From positions 1 through 64,000 of the forward strand of contig JAFVFL010000028.1 in NCBI GenBank assembly GCA_017475555.1: a DNA stretch of 64,000 nucleotides. Reading direction: 5' to 3'. Of this stretch, positions 33,237-42,077 are shown piece after piece. The notes below the pieces were generated by a model. That model did no database searches and had not been told where the DNA came from. It saw only the letters and a program-made list of their open reading frames with translations. This DNA is from Ruminococcus sp. GTDB taxonomy: Bacteria; Bacillota; Clostridia; Oscillospirales; Ruminococcaceae. Both the position numbers and the translations under genes were made by a program. Within the stretch, counting starts at the first letter, position 1; every line of letters starts with the position of its first letter.

Positions 33237-33734
33237 TCACTCAGCTGTGGGAGCAGTCCTGTTTATAAGGTCAGCCTGTGCTGAGAGCTTTGCGTTCTCC
33301 ATTGCGTCGATAGCGTCAAGAACAGTGTGCTTGAACTCCATTGCGTTCTTTACGCCGGAGAACCTGAGCATTGAAGATGTTGTGTTGATCTGGATAGTAG
33401 CGTAGCCGAATATCTTTCCGCCGAGTGTCTCGCTTACTGAGAAGTTGTCTATCTTGCTGAGACGAGCGTCAAGTGACTTGTTGAGGATAACGCCTGTCTT
33501 TCCGACGATGTTCTTGTTTGTAACGCCAAGCTCATTGCTTGCGATGCCGAGTGCTCTTACAGCAACGATAACAACAGCGATAAGGAAGCCCCAGCCGAAG
33601 CCCCAGATCTTTCCGCCGATTATAAGTATGAGTATCGCAAGGATAGCAGCCGGGATCATCGGTATCCATGTGAACTCAGCCTTGGCAACGACAGTGTCGC
33701 CCTCTCTAAGATTCTTCTCAACGTAATTTCCCAT
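33237..33734 (-). CDS. Membrane protein with PH-like domain
   Basis: The 165-residue protein has two adjacent membrane helices (about 24-40 and 46-64, MIPAAILAILILIIGGKIWGFGWGFLIAVVIVAVRAL) and a bacterial PH domain (about 68-140, ELGVTNKNIVGKTGVILNKSLDARLSKIDNFSVSETLGGKIFGYATIQINT), with the typical L-x-x-I-x-x-V/F-x-V-x-x-x-x-x-x-R/K-x-x-G-x-G/A pattern. The role of this family is unclear. A GGAGG ribosome binding site precedes ATG 33734. Confidence 0.85.
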   Translation of the reverse strand: MGNYVEKNLREGDTVVAKAEFTWIPMIPAAILAILILIIGGKIWGFGWGFLIAVVIVAVRALGIASNELGVTNKNIVGKTGVILNKSLDARLSKIDNFSVSETLGGKIFGYATIQINTTSSMLRFSGVKNAMEFKHTVLDAIDAMENAKLSAQADLINRTAPTAE

Positions 33735-33779
33735 AATAAACCTCCGAAAAAAATTTTGTCAGTCTTACCGACCGATATC

Positions 33780-33809
33780 ATTATATCGCCAAATCATGCG
33801 GTTTGTCAA
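33780..33809 (-). promoter_or_regulatory. Promoter of the PH-domain gene
   Basis: On the minus strand TTGACA (33809-33804), an 18-bp spacer and TATAAT (33785-33780). Confidence 0.8.
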
Positions 33810-33936
33810 GAGCAGAAATAAAATTTTGCGTGCTGATTATTTCAAATTGATACAGTAAATTTTCAGTAAAATTGACAACTCCGGGGCACTCCGGCTGCGG
33901 TCTGTACAAAAGCTGCACAATGTCTTGAATTATATG

Positions 33937-33965
33937 TTGCAATTTGTCGGCATATGTGATATAAT
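33937..33965 (+). promoter_or_regulatory. Promoter of the nucleoside kinase gene
   Basis: TTGCAA (33937-33942), a 17-bp spacer and TATAAT (33960-33965) with TGa extension. Confidence 0.8.
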
Positions 33966-33995
33966 AGAGTATATCATCAGTAAGGGAGGCTTATC

Positions 33996-34907
33996 ATGAA
34001 TATCGAGCTAAACAGGATAAATGAAGAGATAAAGTACAACGCTGCGGAGTATATAAATGCGGTGAACACTGAGTACGCCGCAAAGGTGAGGTCTGCGGCT
34101 GAGAACATCATCGCACACAGGAACGAAAGACCGGTTATCCTGCTTGCCGGGCCGTCCGGCTCCGGAAAGACAACCACTGCGTTCATGCTCGAAAAGCTGC
34201 TCGACGAAAGGGGCTTTGAGACGCATACTCTTTCGCTTGACAACTATTTCCGCTCGCTCACCGAGGAGGAAAGGGAGCTTGCCGCAGCCGGTAAAATGGA
34301 TCTTGAATCGCCTGAGCGTATCGACAAGGAGCTTCTCAACCGGCAGATAGAGGCGATAGAACGCTGTGAGCCGGTGGATATACCGAAGTATGATTTCGCA
34401 AATTCCGCCCGCAAGGGAACGGCAATGACCCTTGAACGCAGCCCCGGAGAGCTTGTTATATTCGAGGGTATCCACGCTCTTAATCCGGAGCTTATCACAG
34501 TCCCGGACGACCAGCTGTGCCGGATATACGTGAGCGTCCGCACAAGGATAGTATGCGGCGATACAGTCCTCCACCCGTCGAAGGTAAGGCTGCTCAGAAG
34601 AATGATAAGGGACAGCAGATTCCGGAAAAGACCGATAGCCGAAACTCTGAATATGTTCCACAGCGTAGAGCAGGGGGAGAACAAGTACATCATGCCGTAC
34701 AAGTACCGCAGCGATTTTGACATAGATACCTTCATAGCCTATGAGATAGCAGCCTACAAGGACACACTTCTGCCGGAGATAAAGCAGATACCGGAGCTTG
34801 AGGATCTGAGGGAGGTGCTTGAGGGCTCTGCTTCTCTTGACAACACCCTCATCACGCCGGATTCGCTCATATGTGAATTTATCGGCAGCGGTGAATTTGA
34901 ATACTGA
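33996..34907 (+). CDS. Uridine kinase/phosphoribulokinase-like nucleoside kinase
   Basis: The 303-residue P-loop kinase has ILLAGPSGSGKTTTAFML (Walker A), LSLDNYFRSLTEEE (substrate Asp), the lid region IPKYDFANSARKG and VIFEGIHALNPELI. This matches the uridine-kinase-like proteins of Clostridia that lack or have lost the N-terminal TGS domain. It probably phosphorylates uridine/cytidine or another nucleoside. ATG 33996 follows a GGGAGG site. Single gene with its own promoter; a hairpin at 34930-34951 follows. Confidence 0.85.
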   Translation: MNIELNRINEEIKYNAAEYINAVNTEYAAKVRSAAENIIAHRNERPVILLAGPSGSGKTTTAFMLEKLLDERGFETHTLSLDNYFRSLTEEERELAAAGKMDLESPERIDKELLNRQIEAIERCEPVDIPKYDFANSARKGTAMTLERSPGELVIFEGIHALNPELITVPDDQLCRIYVSVRTRIVCGDTVLHPSKVRLLRRMIRDSRFRKRPIAETLNMFHSVEQGENKYIMPYKYRSDFDIDTFIAYEIAAYKDTLLPEIKQIPELEDLREVLEGSASLDNTLITPDSLICEFIGSGEFEY

Positions 34908-34929
34908 TACCACATAAATACCACAACCT

Positions 34930-34951
34930 ACGCCCTGCCATGCAGGGCGTA
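34930..34951. terminator. Hairpin after the nucleoside kinase gene
   Basis: TACGCCCTGC pairs with GCAGGGCGTA around a short loop and is followed by AAAAAATTAT. The T run is on the minus side, so it is a weak terminator for the plus-strand gene. Confidence 0.5.
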
Positions 34952-34970
34952 AAAAATTATCATTTTCCTA

Positions 34971-34999
34971 TTGTAAAAGCAAAAATAATATGCTATAAT
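34971..34999 (+). promoter_or_regulatory. Promoter of the asp23-like/fakA operon
   Basis: TTGTAA (34971-34976), a 17-bp spacer and TATAAT (34994-34999). Confidence 0.78.
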
Positions 35000-35063
35000 A
35001 TATCTTGTATAGCTGTGCGGTACAGCTCAGCCATGCACAAATAACAAGGGGAGTGTGAGCACT

Positions 35064-35420
35064 ATGGTCACATCAGAAAACCATATCGGAAAAATTTCCG
35101 TGTCCGAGAACTATATCACTGAGATCGTCCGCCATGCGGTCTGCGACTGCTTCGGTGTTGCCGACGTTTGCAGTGTCAATACATTCCGCTCCGCAGTTTC
35201 CTCCCTTACAAGGGGTAAGCTCTTCCGGCGAAGAGGCGTGAAGATACGCACTGACCGGGACGGAGGTCTTTTTATAGATCTGCATATCAAGGTGTCCTAC
35301 GGCACTAATATCGCTGCCGCAGTAAGCAGCATAACCCACAAGGTCAGCTTCGTTGTTGAGGAGGCTGTCGGGGTCAGTGTCAGCAGGGTCAACGTTTTCG
35401 TTGACGATATGAATTACTAA
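35064..35420 (+). CDS. Asp23/Gls24 (YloU-like) envelope stress protein
   Basis: The 118-residue protein is a single Asp23 domain: GKISVSENYITEIVRHAVCDCFGVADVCS at the N-terminus and LFIDLHIKVSYGTNIAAAVSSITHKVSFVVEEAVGVSVSRVNVFVDDM at the end. YloU-type proteins sit next to the fatty-acid kinase gene yloV/fakA in many Firmicutes, as here, and are peripheral to the membrane. ATG 35064 is preferred over GTG 35055, which is too near AAGGGGAG (35047). Confidence 0.9.
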   Translation: MVTSENHIGKISVSENYITEIVRHAVCDCFGVADVCSVNTFRSAVSSLTRGKLFRRRGVKIRTDRDGGLFIDLHIKVSYGTNIAAAVSSITHKVSFVVEEAVGVSVSRVNVFVDDMNY

Positions 35421-35435
35421 ACAGGAGGTCATACA

Positions 35436-37085
35436 GTGATAAATGGTTCTTTATTCAGAGACGCAGTTATCTCTGCCGCCATTACTATAAACAACCGCAG
35501 GCGTGAGGTCGATGAGCTCAACGTCTATCCCGTACCGGACGGAGATACAGGCACAAATATGTCCATGACCGCAGGAAATGCCGTGGCTGAGCTGAAGCTC
35601 ATGCCGGACAATGTCCCGATAGGCGAGGCTGCTTCTGCGGCTGCTTCTGCGTTCCTGAGAGGTGCGAGGGGCAACTCCGGTGTCATACTTTCCCTCATTT
35701 TCAGGGGGATCTCAAAGGGGCTTGCCGGGCTTAACGAGGCTGGCCCGGAGCAGTTTGCAAATGCACTCGCTCTCGGCGTGGATGCGGCATACAAGGCTGT
35801 GATGAAGCCCTCCGAGGGCACTATCCTCACGGTTTCACGCTGCACTGCTGAAAAGGCAAAGGAAATTGCACTTTCCACCAACGACGACGGAGTTTTCTGG
35901 ACTGAGATATGTGCGGAGGCTGCGGCTGTACTTGAAAAGACCACGGATATGCTCCCGCAGCTGAAAAAAGCCGGAGTTGTCGATGCAGGCGGAATGGGCT
36001 TTACTATAATCATCACGGCGATGAAGGACGTATTCTGCGGAGGAGATATCGCAGAGCCGGCTGAGAAGCAGTCCGCAGAGCCGGTGGATACCTTCAAATC
36101 GGCTGTAAGTCAGTACGATACGGAGATAACCTATACCTACTGCACTGAGTTCATGCTGCGTAAGAAGGAGAACTGTCCTGACCCGTTCAAGCTCAGGGCG
36201 TACCTCGAAACTATCGGCGACTGTGTTGTGCTTGTGGACGATGAGAAGATAATCAAGGTACACGTACATACCGACAATCCCGGAAAGGCACTGCAAAAGG
36301 GGCTTGAATTCGGCTGGTTCATCAACGACCCGCGCCCGAAGATAGAGAATATGCGTATACAGCATGAGAATAAGGTCAAGGAGGCAGAGCAGCTTGAGGC
36401 TGGTCTTGCGGAGGCGGAGCCTGAGAAGGAGTTCGGATTTGTGGCAGTTGCCGCAGGTCACGGGCTTGAGGCAATGTTCACTGACCTTGGTGCTGACGTT
36501 GTCGTAAAGGGCGGACAGACCATGAACCCCTCGACGGACGATATCCTCCGGGCTATAGTTTCAGTTCCGGCGGAGACTGTATTCGTTCTGCCGAACAACA
36601 AGAACATAATCATGGCGGCTGAGCAGGCTGTGAAGCTTACGGCGAAGAAGGTCTGCGTGCTCCAGACAAGGACGATACCGCAGGGTATCTCGGCAATGAT
36701 GGCGTTTGACGATACTCTGAGCCTTGCCGATAACCGCATAGCTATGACAAAGGCGTTCGAGAGAGTCTCCACAGGACTTATCACCTTTGCAGCCCGTGAT
36801 TCAGAGTTTGAGGGGCACTCCATAAAGGAGGGCGAGATACTTGCACTCGACAACGGAAAGCTGTCGTTTACCGAAAAGGATATACGCAAGGCAGCACTGA
36901 AGCTCGTCAGAAAGCTCGTAAGGAGCGACACAAGCTACGTAACGCTGATATACGGTGCGGACGTAACCGAGGAGAACGCTGCACAGCTCAAGGAGCTCAT
37001 AGAGTCGAAGATAAGCGATAAGATAGACGTTATGATGGTAGGCGGCGGTCAGCCGGTGTATTACTATATTATTTCAGTGGAGTGA
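35436..37085 (+). CDS. fakA: Fatty acid kinase FakA (DAK2/YloV family)
   Basis: FakA phosphorylates fatty acids bound to FakB carriers, feeding exogenous fatty acids into phospholipid synthesis. The 549 residues have the nucleotide-binding DhaL domain (about 1-200; NVYPVPDGDTGTNMSMT binds Mg2+ through its Asp residues, and ARGNSGVILSLI), a linker domain and a DegV-like C-terminal region (ending VMMVGGGQPVYYYIISVE). It starts at GTG 35436, 7 nt after AGGAGG. No fakB is adjacent. Confidence 0.92.
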   Translation: MINGSLFRDAVISAAITINNRRREVDELNVYPVPDGDTGTNMSMTAGNAVAELKLMPDNVPIGEAASAAASAFLRGARGNSGVILSLIFRGISKGLAGLNEAGPEQFANALALGVDAAYKAVMKPSEGTILTVSRCTAEKAKEIALSTNDDGVFWTEICAEAAAVLEKTTDMLPQLKKAGVVDAGGMGFTIIITAMKDVFCGGDIAEPAEKQSAEPVDTFKSAVSQYDTEITYTYCTEFMLRKKENCPDPFKLRAYLETIGDCVVLVDDEKIIKVHVHTDNPGKALQKGLEFGWFINDPRPKIENMRIQHENKVKEAEQLEAGLAEAEPEKEFGFVAVAAGHGLEAMFTDLGADVVVKGGQTMNPSTDDILRAIVSVPAETVFVLPNNKNIIMAAEQAVKLTAKKVCVLQTRTIPQGISAMMAFDDTLSLADNRIAMTKAFERVSTGLITFAARDSEFEGHSIKEGEILALDNGKLSFTEKDIRKAALKLVRKLVRSDTSYVTLIYGADVTEENAAQLKELIESKISDKIDVMMVGGGQPVYYYIISVE

Positions 37086-37091
37086 AGCAGA

Positions 37092-37652
37092 TTGGACAGT
37101 GTAAGAGATTATCAGCAGTATGTTGGAGCATATTCAGAGGATTTCCTGAAAATAAAGCTCGACAGGTCGTATTATTCCCGGATAAGGGAGCACGCGATCG
37201 AAAGAGCTGAAAGGAAGGCTCAGGAGGAGCTTCACAGAAGGGACGGGAATCAGGAATTCAAGCGGATAATGACCGGCTGTCTCGGCGAGGCTGCACTTGA
37301 ACAGCTTTTCGGCATGGATATAATAAACTGGGAGATAGGCGATTCAAAAAACTTCAATTCACCGGACATACCCGGCTACAGGGTCGGGATAAAGGCAGTC
37401 GAGCAGGGAAAATATCCGCTGATATTCAAGGAGAATTATTACCCGCAGATAATGTGCATAGTCAGCAACAAGTCGTGGGATACAGTGTTTGTGTGCGGAC
37501 TTGCGACAGTTGATGTGCTGAATACATATCAGGACGACCGGCTCGTGCTTGACCCGAATGTGCTCAGACGGGGGACAAAGACCGGATTTTACGGCTATGG
37601 TCAGCTCGTTCCGGTGGAAACTATAGATGATATAGAAATTTATAAAAAATGA
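37092..37652 (+). CDS. Uncharacterised protein, possible PD-(D/E)XK-like fold
   Basis: A 186-residue soluble protein I do not recognise. After a charged helical N-terminus (about 25-60) it has MTGCLGEAALEQLFG, then SPDIPGYRVGIKAVEQGKYPLIF and a strand IMCIVSNKSWDTVFVCGLAT. The order Glu (helix), P-D, then x-K strand recalls PD-(D/E)XK nucleases, but the middle acidic residue of E/D-x-K is Gly here, so activity is doubtful. It starts at TTG 37092, 6 bp after fakA with GGAG at 37079-37082, so it is probably in the fakA operon. Confidence 0.6.
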   Translation: MDSVRDYQQYVGAYSEDFLKIKLDRSYYSRIREHAIERAERKAQEELHRRDGNQEFKRIMTGCLGEAALEQLFGMDIINWEIGDSKNFNSPDIPGYRVGIKAVEQGKYPLIFKENYYPQIMCIVSNKSWDTVFVCGLATVDVLNTYQDDRLVLDPNVLRRGTKTGFYGYGQLVPVETIDDIEIYKK

Positions 37653-37656
37653 CCGG

Positions 37657-37685
37657 TTGACATTTTTTCGCATTGATGATATAAT
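37657..37685 (+). promoter_or_regulatory. Promoter of the lipid kinase gene
   Basis: TTGACA (37657-37662), a 17-bp spacer and TATAAT (37680-37685) with TGa extension. Confidence 0.85.
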
Positions 37686-37720
37686 TGACATAACAGATCT
37701 ACAGCCGGGGGAATCATAAA

Positions 37721-38644
37721 GTGAGAAAAATGTTTTTTATCGTGAATCTCGTCGCCGGCCGTGCCGTGATAAGCGAAAAGCTCGGCGAGATAATAGATTC
37801 ATTCAATAAGTCGGACATAGAGGTCACTGTACATATAACCCAGAGCAGCGAGGACGCCTCAGCTTCGGCGGCGTATGCCTGTGAGAGCGGCTTTGATATG
37901 CTCGTATGTGCAGGCGGTGACGGAACGCTCAGCCAGTGCCTTCAGGGTATGCTCCACAGCAGCCGCAGGATACCTGTCGGATATATCCCGGCAGGCTCTA
38001 CGAATGATTTCGCCCGCAGCCTCGGTATCCCGCAGACTACGGCAGGTGCGGTGAAATGGATAACCGACGGTGTCCCCACGGCGTGCGACATAGGACGCTT
38101 CAACGGCGACTATTTCACGTATATCGCAGCATTCGGTGCATTCACCAACGTGACCTATGAAACGTCGCAGCAGGTAAAGAATATCTTCGGTCACTCTGCG
38201 TACATAATCAGCGGTCTTATGCAGCTCACAAGCATTCGTGCAAAGCATATGCGTATCGAGTGGGACGGCGGCTCGGTCGAGGACGAGTTCATATTCGGAA
38301 TGGTGACAAATTCCGCTTCGGTCGCAGGACTTCTCTCGATGAATGATTTTCTCTTTGATGACGGAGTATTCGAGGTCACGCTGATAAAAAAGCCTACGAA
38401 TATACTCCATTTGCAGCAGATAGTCTCCTCGCTGCTGAATATAAGTGAGGAGATAAACAAGGAATACGTCCGCTTCTTCCGGACTGACAGGATAGTTTTC
38501 ACATCACTTGGCGGCGATGCGGTAACGTGGACAAGGGACGGAGAGTACGGCGGCGATTCACAGATAAACGTAGTGGAATGCTGTCCCCGTGCGGCGGAAT
38601 TTCTGACCGGTGAGGGACGCTCGGAGCTTTTTTCGGAGAAATAA
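37721..38644 (+). CDS. Diacylglycerol kinase-family lipid kinase (DgkB/YegS-like)
   Basis: The 307-residue protein has the DAGK catalytic domain: VNLVAGRAV (N-P/L-x-x-G nucleotide loop), LVCAGGDGTLSQCLQG (ATP binding G-G-D-G-T), PAGSTNDFARSLGIP, and the C-terminal beta domain with DGVFEVTLIKKP. Such kinases recycle diacylglycerol from lipoteichoic acid synthesis in Gram-positives. The start is GTG 37721 behind GGGGG. It has its own promoter and terminator. Confidence 0.9.
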   Translation: MRKMFFIVNLVAGRAVISEKLGEIIDSFNKSDIEVTVHITQSSEDASASAAYACESGFDMLVCAGGDGTLSQCLQGMLHSSRRIPVGYIPAGSTNDFARSLGIPQTTAGAVKWITDGVPTACDIGRFNGDYFTYIAAFGAFTNVTYETSQQVKNIFGHSAYIISGLMQLTSIRAKHMRIEWDGGSVEDEFIFGMVTNSASVAGLLSMNDFLFDDGVFEVTLIKKPTNILHLQQIVSSLLNISEEINKEYVRFFRTDRIVFTSLGGDAVTWTRDGEYGGDSQINVVECCPRAAEFLTGEGRSELFSEK

Positions 38645-38649
38645 CAGCA

Positions 38650-38680
38650 AAGTCCGTATCATGGTGATACGGACTTTTTC
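38650..38680. terminator. Bidirectional terminator between the lipid kinase and AraC genes
   Basis: A 12-bp perfect stem AAGTCCGTATCA/TGATACGGACTT with TGG loop and a T run, between converging genes. Confidence 0.88.
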
Positions 38681-38692
38681 ATTATGATAAGA

Positions 38693-39496
38693 TCACTCAA
38701 TAATAGTCTCAAAAAACTGCTGCCGGAATTCTGACGGCGTTATCCCGAAGGCATTCCGGAACTGCTTATTGAAATACGACGGGTTGCTGTAGCCCACCAT
38801 TGCGGATATGCGGCTCACCGGCAGCTCCGGATTTTTCAGCAGATCCTTCGCCTTGTCCATGCGGCTCGTGATTATATCCTTCGATATGCTCACCCCGAAC
38901 GTATCGCTGTACAGGTGCTGCAGCCTTGAACGGCTCAGCGATATCTCCTCAGCCATATCGTCCACATTCCACTCTCTTGCCGGCCAGCGGTAGATACTCT
39001 CACGCAGCCACAGGAGCTTCTCGAAATACTTGCTCTCGTTGACTGCACCTGCAACGCTGTAGCTCTCAACGCCCTCGTTCAGCTTATACAGCAGCATACG
39101 GAAATAAAGGTCAACAGTCTGTTTTCTGTTTTTGTTTGCGGAATAATGCTCATAGCACATATTCCGCACGATATTCGACACCTGAGTTATATCTGAAAGC
39201 GGCATGACCTTATTGAACGGCAGCCCCAGCTCGTGCATAAGCTGCTCCTCCTCCGGGTCGTAGCCGAAGTGTATCCAGTCATCAATGTACTCTCCGCCGT
39301 CTGCGTGGTAATACTGCGGATACTCCGGGGTATATACGATCACTGCATTCGGCTGTACCGGTATATCAACTCCGTCGATCCGGAAAACTGCCTTAGTCTT
39401 TACTACGAGAAACAGCCAGTCGCCTGCACCGTCAGGGCGGCTTATGAGAAAGCTGCTGTCATGCTTGTGGTGGTAGCCGATATCGTCGATACGCAT
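38693..39496 (-). CDS. AraC-family transcriptional regulator
   Basis: The 267-residue protein has an N-terminal cupin sensor domain (about 1-150; FRIDGVDIPVQPNAVIVYTPEYPQYYHAD) and a C-terminal double helix-turn-helix (about 165-262; MAEEISLSRSRLQHLYSDTFGVSISKDII and ISAMVGYSNPSYFNKQFRNAFGITPSEFRQ). Such regulators often control sugar use genes. ATG 39496 is chosen for its AAAGGAG site; upstream codons are in frame but lack one. No sugar genes are adjacent, so the target is unknown. Confidence 0.9.
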   Translation of the reverse strand: MRIDDIGYHHKHDSSFLISRPDGAGDWLFLVVKTKAVFRIDGVDIPVQPNAVIVYTPEYPQYYHADGGEYIDDWIHFGYDPEEEQLMHELGLPFNKVMPLSDITQVSNIVRNMCYEHYSANKNRKQTVDLYFRMLLYKLNEGVESYSVAGAVNESKYFEKLLWLRESIYRWPAREWNVDDMAEEISLSRSRLQHLYSDTFGVSISKDIITSRMDKAKDLLKNPELPVSRISAMVGYSNPSYFNKQFRNAFGITPSEFRQQFFETIIE

Positions 39497-39589
39497 AAGC
39501 TTTGCTCCTTTTATATATCTTATTCTCCAAGCTTTGCCCGCTTCCTGTTTTCTGCACAAAGCCGAATTCCATTATTGATCCAGATCCCG

Positions 39590-40669
39590 TTACCATTGCG
39601 GGAGTTTTTTTACAGTCCAATATGCATGACCGTCCTGAGGATTTTCGAGAGGAATGATATGGACCTCAACATCACGGAATTTTTCTGAGTTACCCCTGAC
39701 AAAAAAACGAACTCCGAATTGCTTTTCAAACTCCAGCCGCTCTCGTCTTGAAAAGGGAAGAGCAGGATTTACAGCCGGCGGGATCTGGAAATTTTTGTCC
39801 TCCCACCAAAGAATGCAGTTTCCGTTATCATCTAAACGTTTTTCAAGTGCGATAGGAATTCGTTTACGCTTGTCACTTCCGTAATCGCTCTCGAAAGTAA
39901 CATCATATATTATTACCTCGTCATTTTCAATATAGTCGCCGACGAATCTGATCGCAACGCCCTTTGATCTGCCGCCCTTATTATTGACAAAAACAACGGA
40001 ATTGACATCAGTTCTGCACGGCATCATATCATATAGACCGACACGGAGTACAGGCAGCTCTTTTTTTGTGCCTTCCGGAAGAGAAAAGTACAGCAAGGTA
40101 AGCTCTGACGGATCAAATACAAGATCCTCTGCTCTGTCCGCTTCTAAACCACATTGATATTTGTCCATTCCAATGAATTCTGCGGTGCTGAATAAGACGT
40201 CCTCTGCAAAAGGACTTTTTTCCTTTATACTTTGCCTGAATTCTTCAAAGCTACTTACTACACTTTTCCACGGTGCTGCACTTGTTCTTCTTGGAAGCTT
40301 CATTCCCTCATACGGTGAACCTGAGTTTATCCACCCATCTATTTTTTGAGCTGTATTGATAAGGTGCATAAAGGCATAATCACTGTCCATACAAGCCATT
40401 GCTATCACGCTCGTGCAAAATCTTTCAGAAATCGGTTCTGCTGCGGCAGCCGTATCATTATTGTCGTTAAAATTGAAACAATCAGAAGCTACAGTTATCC
40501 ATGAGCTGTTTTTTGGAGCATAGATCGCTACCCTTATTTCGCCGTCATCAGAATTATAAGGCTGAGTATACCCCTTTGAGGCCATATCCTCTGCCAAAAA
40601 TGATTTCAGATCGTCAACAGACAGACTATTTGTTCTTTGTATGTGAAGATTTGAAAGGAACAGTCCCAT
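39590..40669 (-). CDS. Uncharacterised 359-residue protein
   Basis: I do not recognise this soluble protein. The N-terminal part begins MGLFLSNLHIQR, with a helical DDLKSFLAEDMASKGY segment and a beta region WITVASDCFNF, then a mixed middle part. The C-terminal part has DVTFESDYGSDKRKRIPIALEKRL and WEDKNFQIPPAVNP. No signal peptide or membrane helix is seen. AGGAGG precedes ATG 40669. AT content is higher than in its neighbours, and it stands alone between an AraC gene and the pot operon, so lateral gain is possible. It may belong to a polymorphic-toxin immunity-like family, but this is speculation. Confidence 0.6.
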   Translation of the reverse strand: MGLFLSNLHIQRTNSLSVDDLKSFLAEDMASKGYTQPYNSDDGEIRVAIYAPKNSSWITVASDCFNFNDNNDTAAAAEPISERFCTSVIAMACMDSDYAFMHLINTAQKIDGWINSGSPYEGMKLPRRTSAAPWKSVVSSFEEFRQSIKEKSPFAEDVLFSTAEFIGMDKYQCGLEADRAEDLVFDPSELTLLYFSLPEGTKKELPVLRVGLYDMMPCRTDVNSVVFVNNKGGRSKGVAIRFVGDYIENDEVIIYDVTFESDYGSDKRKRIPIALEKRLDDNGNCILWWEDKNFQIPPAVNPALPFSRRERLEFEKQFGVRFFVRGNSEKFRDVEVHIIPLENPQDGHAYWTVKKLPQW

Positions 40670-41029
40670 TATTATTTCCTCCTGTTTTTTTACATCAGAT
40701 CATTATAGCAGGAGCATAAAGCTGCAAGTACATTCTGTAAATATTATTATATCATGATCTGATAGAAATGTCAATCAGCATAAAAGTCTTATCCACGGGA
40801 ATAAGCTTTCAGAGAAAATTAATCTCCGGAGGTCAGAATATCAGAAGCAAGAGGTCAGAGCGGATACAAACATCTTACTTTCTTACCTCTGGTTTCCGTG
40901 TCATCAGCCTCCGGGTCGCCCATATGAGAAAAAAATGGCGATCTCTGCGGAAATGCTTGATTTTTGAGCGATATTGTGCTATAATTGATTGTCATGGTTT
41001 CATGTCGGAAAAGGAGGAGTTATGCTAAA
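40670..41029. other. Intergenic region between divergent genes
   Basis: About 360 bp between the unknown gene and potA. It holds the potA promoter near its right end, GGTCAGA as a direct repeat (40831 and 40853 regions) and a weak AGAGGT/ACCTCT inverted pair (about 40850 and 40884). No gene, tRNA or known riboswitch is apparent. Confidence 0.5.
40957..40985 (+). promoter_or_regulatory. Promoter of the pot operon
   Basis: TTGATT (40957-40962), a 17-bp spacer and TATAAT (40980-40985), about 45 bp before potA. Confidence 0.78.
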
Positions 41030-42076
41030 ATGGAAAATATCGTCAGCCTGAAGAATATCATACTGGAGTTCGAGGACTCCGAACGGATACTGAAGGATAT
41101 CAGTCTTGACATAAGGGATAAGGAATTTGTGACCTTTTTAGGTCCGTCCGGCTGCGGAAAAACCACAACGCTCCGCATAATCGCCGGCTTTTTAGAGCCT
41201 ACGAGCGGCGACGTTTTCTTTGAGGGTCAGCGTATCAACGGAGTTCCGCCCCACAAGAGAAACGTCAACACAGTCTTTCAGCGCTACGCTCTGTTCCCGC
41301 ACCTGAACGTTTACGAGAATATCGCATTCGGTCTGAGGGTAAAGAACGTCCCCGAAAAGGAGATAGTCCGCAGAGTAGGCGAAATGCTTGAGCTGGTCAA
41401 CCTGATGGGCTTTGAGAAGCGCTCAGTGAACAGGCTCTCAGGCGGTCAGCAGCAGAGAGTTGCCATAGCAAGGGCACTCGTCAACCGTCCTAAGGTGCTG
41501 CTGCTCGATGAGCCGCTCGGTGCTCTTGACCTGAAGCTGCGAAAGGAAATGCAGATAGAGCTCAGACGTATGCAGCAGGAGCTTGAGCTGACATTCGTTT
41601 ATGTAACGCATGACCAGGAGGAAGCCCTCACCATGAGCGACAGTATCGTTGTCATGAAGGACGGCATTATCCAGCAGATAGGCTCGCCGACGGATATATA
41701 CAACGAGCCGGTAAATGCCTTTGTTGCGGACTTTATCGGTGAGAGCAACATCATAACCGGTGCTATGCCGGAGGACTGCGTCGTTGAGTTCACAGGCAGG
41801 AGATTTGAATGCGTTGACAAGGGCTTTGAGCCGAATGAGACTGTTGACGTTGTTATCCGCCCGGAGGACGTCAAGGTGATACCGGCTGACAAGGCAAAGC
41901 TCACCGGTATAGTTGAATCTGTCGTATTCAAGGGTGTTCACTACGAGATGATAGTTGACGGAGTTGACCATAAGTGGGTGATACACTCGACGAAGGCTGA
42001 GCCTGTGGGTGCTATGATAGGCATGGCTGTTGACCCGTTCGATATACACATAATGAAGAAAACGGAGGAGGACTGA
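41030..42076 (+). CDS. potA: Spermidine/putrescine ABC transporter ATP-binding protein PotA
   Basis: The 348-residue ATPase has Walker [10 protein letters not shown], the Q-loop in [10 protein letters not shown], signature [15 protein letters not shown], Walker [12 protein letters not shown] and a C-terminal TOBE domain (about 270-345). It energises polyamine uptake together with PotB, PotC and PotD encoded next. The start is ATG 41030, 12 nt after GGAGG at 41013. An ATG at 41022 in another frame opens a 9-codon frame, which might act as an upstream peptide. Confidence 0.94.
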   Translation: MENIVSLKNIILEFEDSERILKDISLDIRDKEFVTFLGPSGCGKTTTLRIIAGFLEPTSGDVFFEGQRINGVPPHKRNVNTVFQRYALFPHLNVYENIAFGLRVKNVPEKEIVRRVGEMLELVNLMGFEKRSVNRLSGGQQQRVAIARALVNRPKVLLLDEPLGALDLKLRKEMQIELRRMQQELELTFVYVTHDQEEALTMSDSIVVMKDGIIQQIGSPTDIYNEPVNAFVADFIGESNIITGAMPEDCVVEFTGRRFECVDKGFEPNETVDVVIRPEDVKVIPADKAKLTGIVESVVFKGVHYEMIVDGVDHKWVIHSTKAEPVGAMIGMAVDPFDIHIMKKTEED

Positions 42077-42077
42077 C

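Noticed and set aside
35525..36097. 190-codon frame antisense to fakA
   Set aside because: Shadow of the conserved DAK2 domain without start signals.
41022..41051. ATG 41022 as the start of potA
   Set aside because: It is in another frame and stops after nine codons; the PotA frame begins at ATG 41030.
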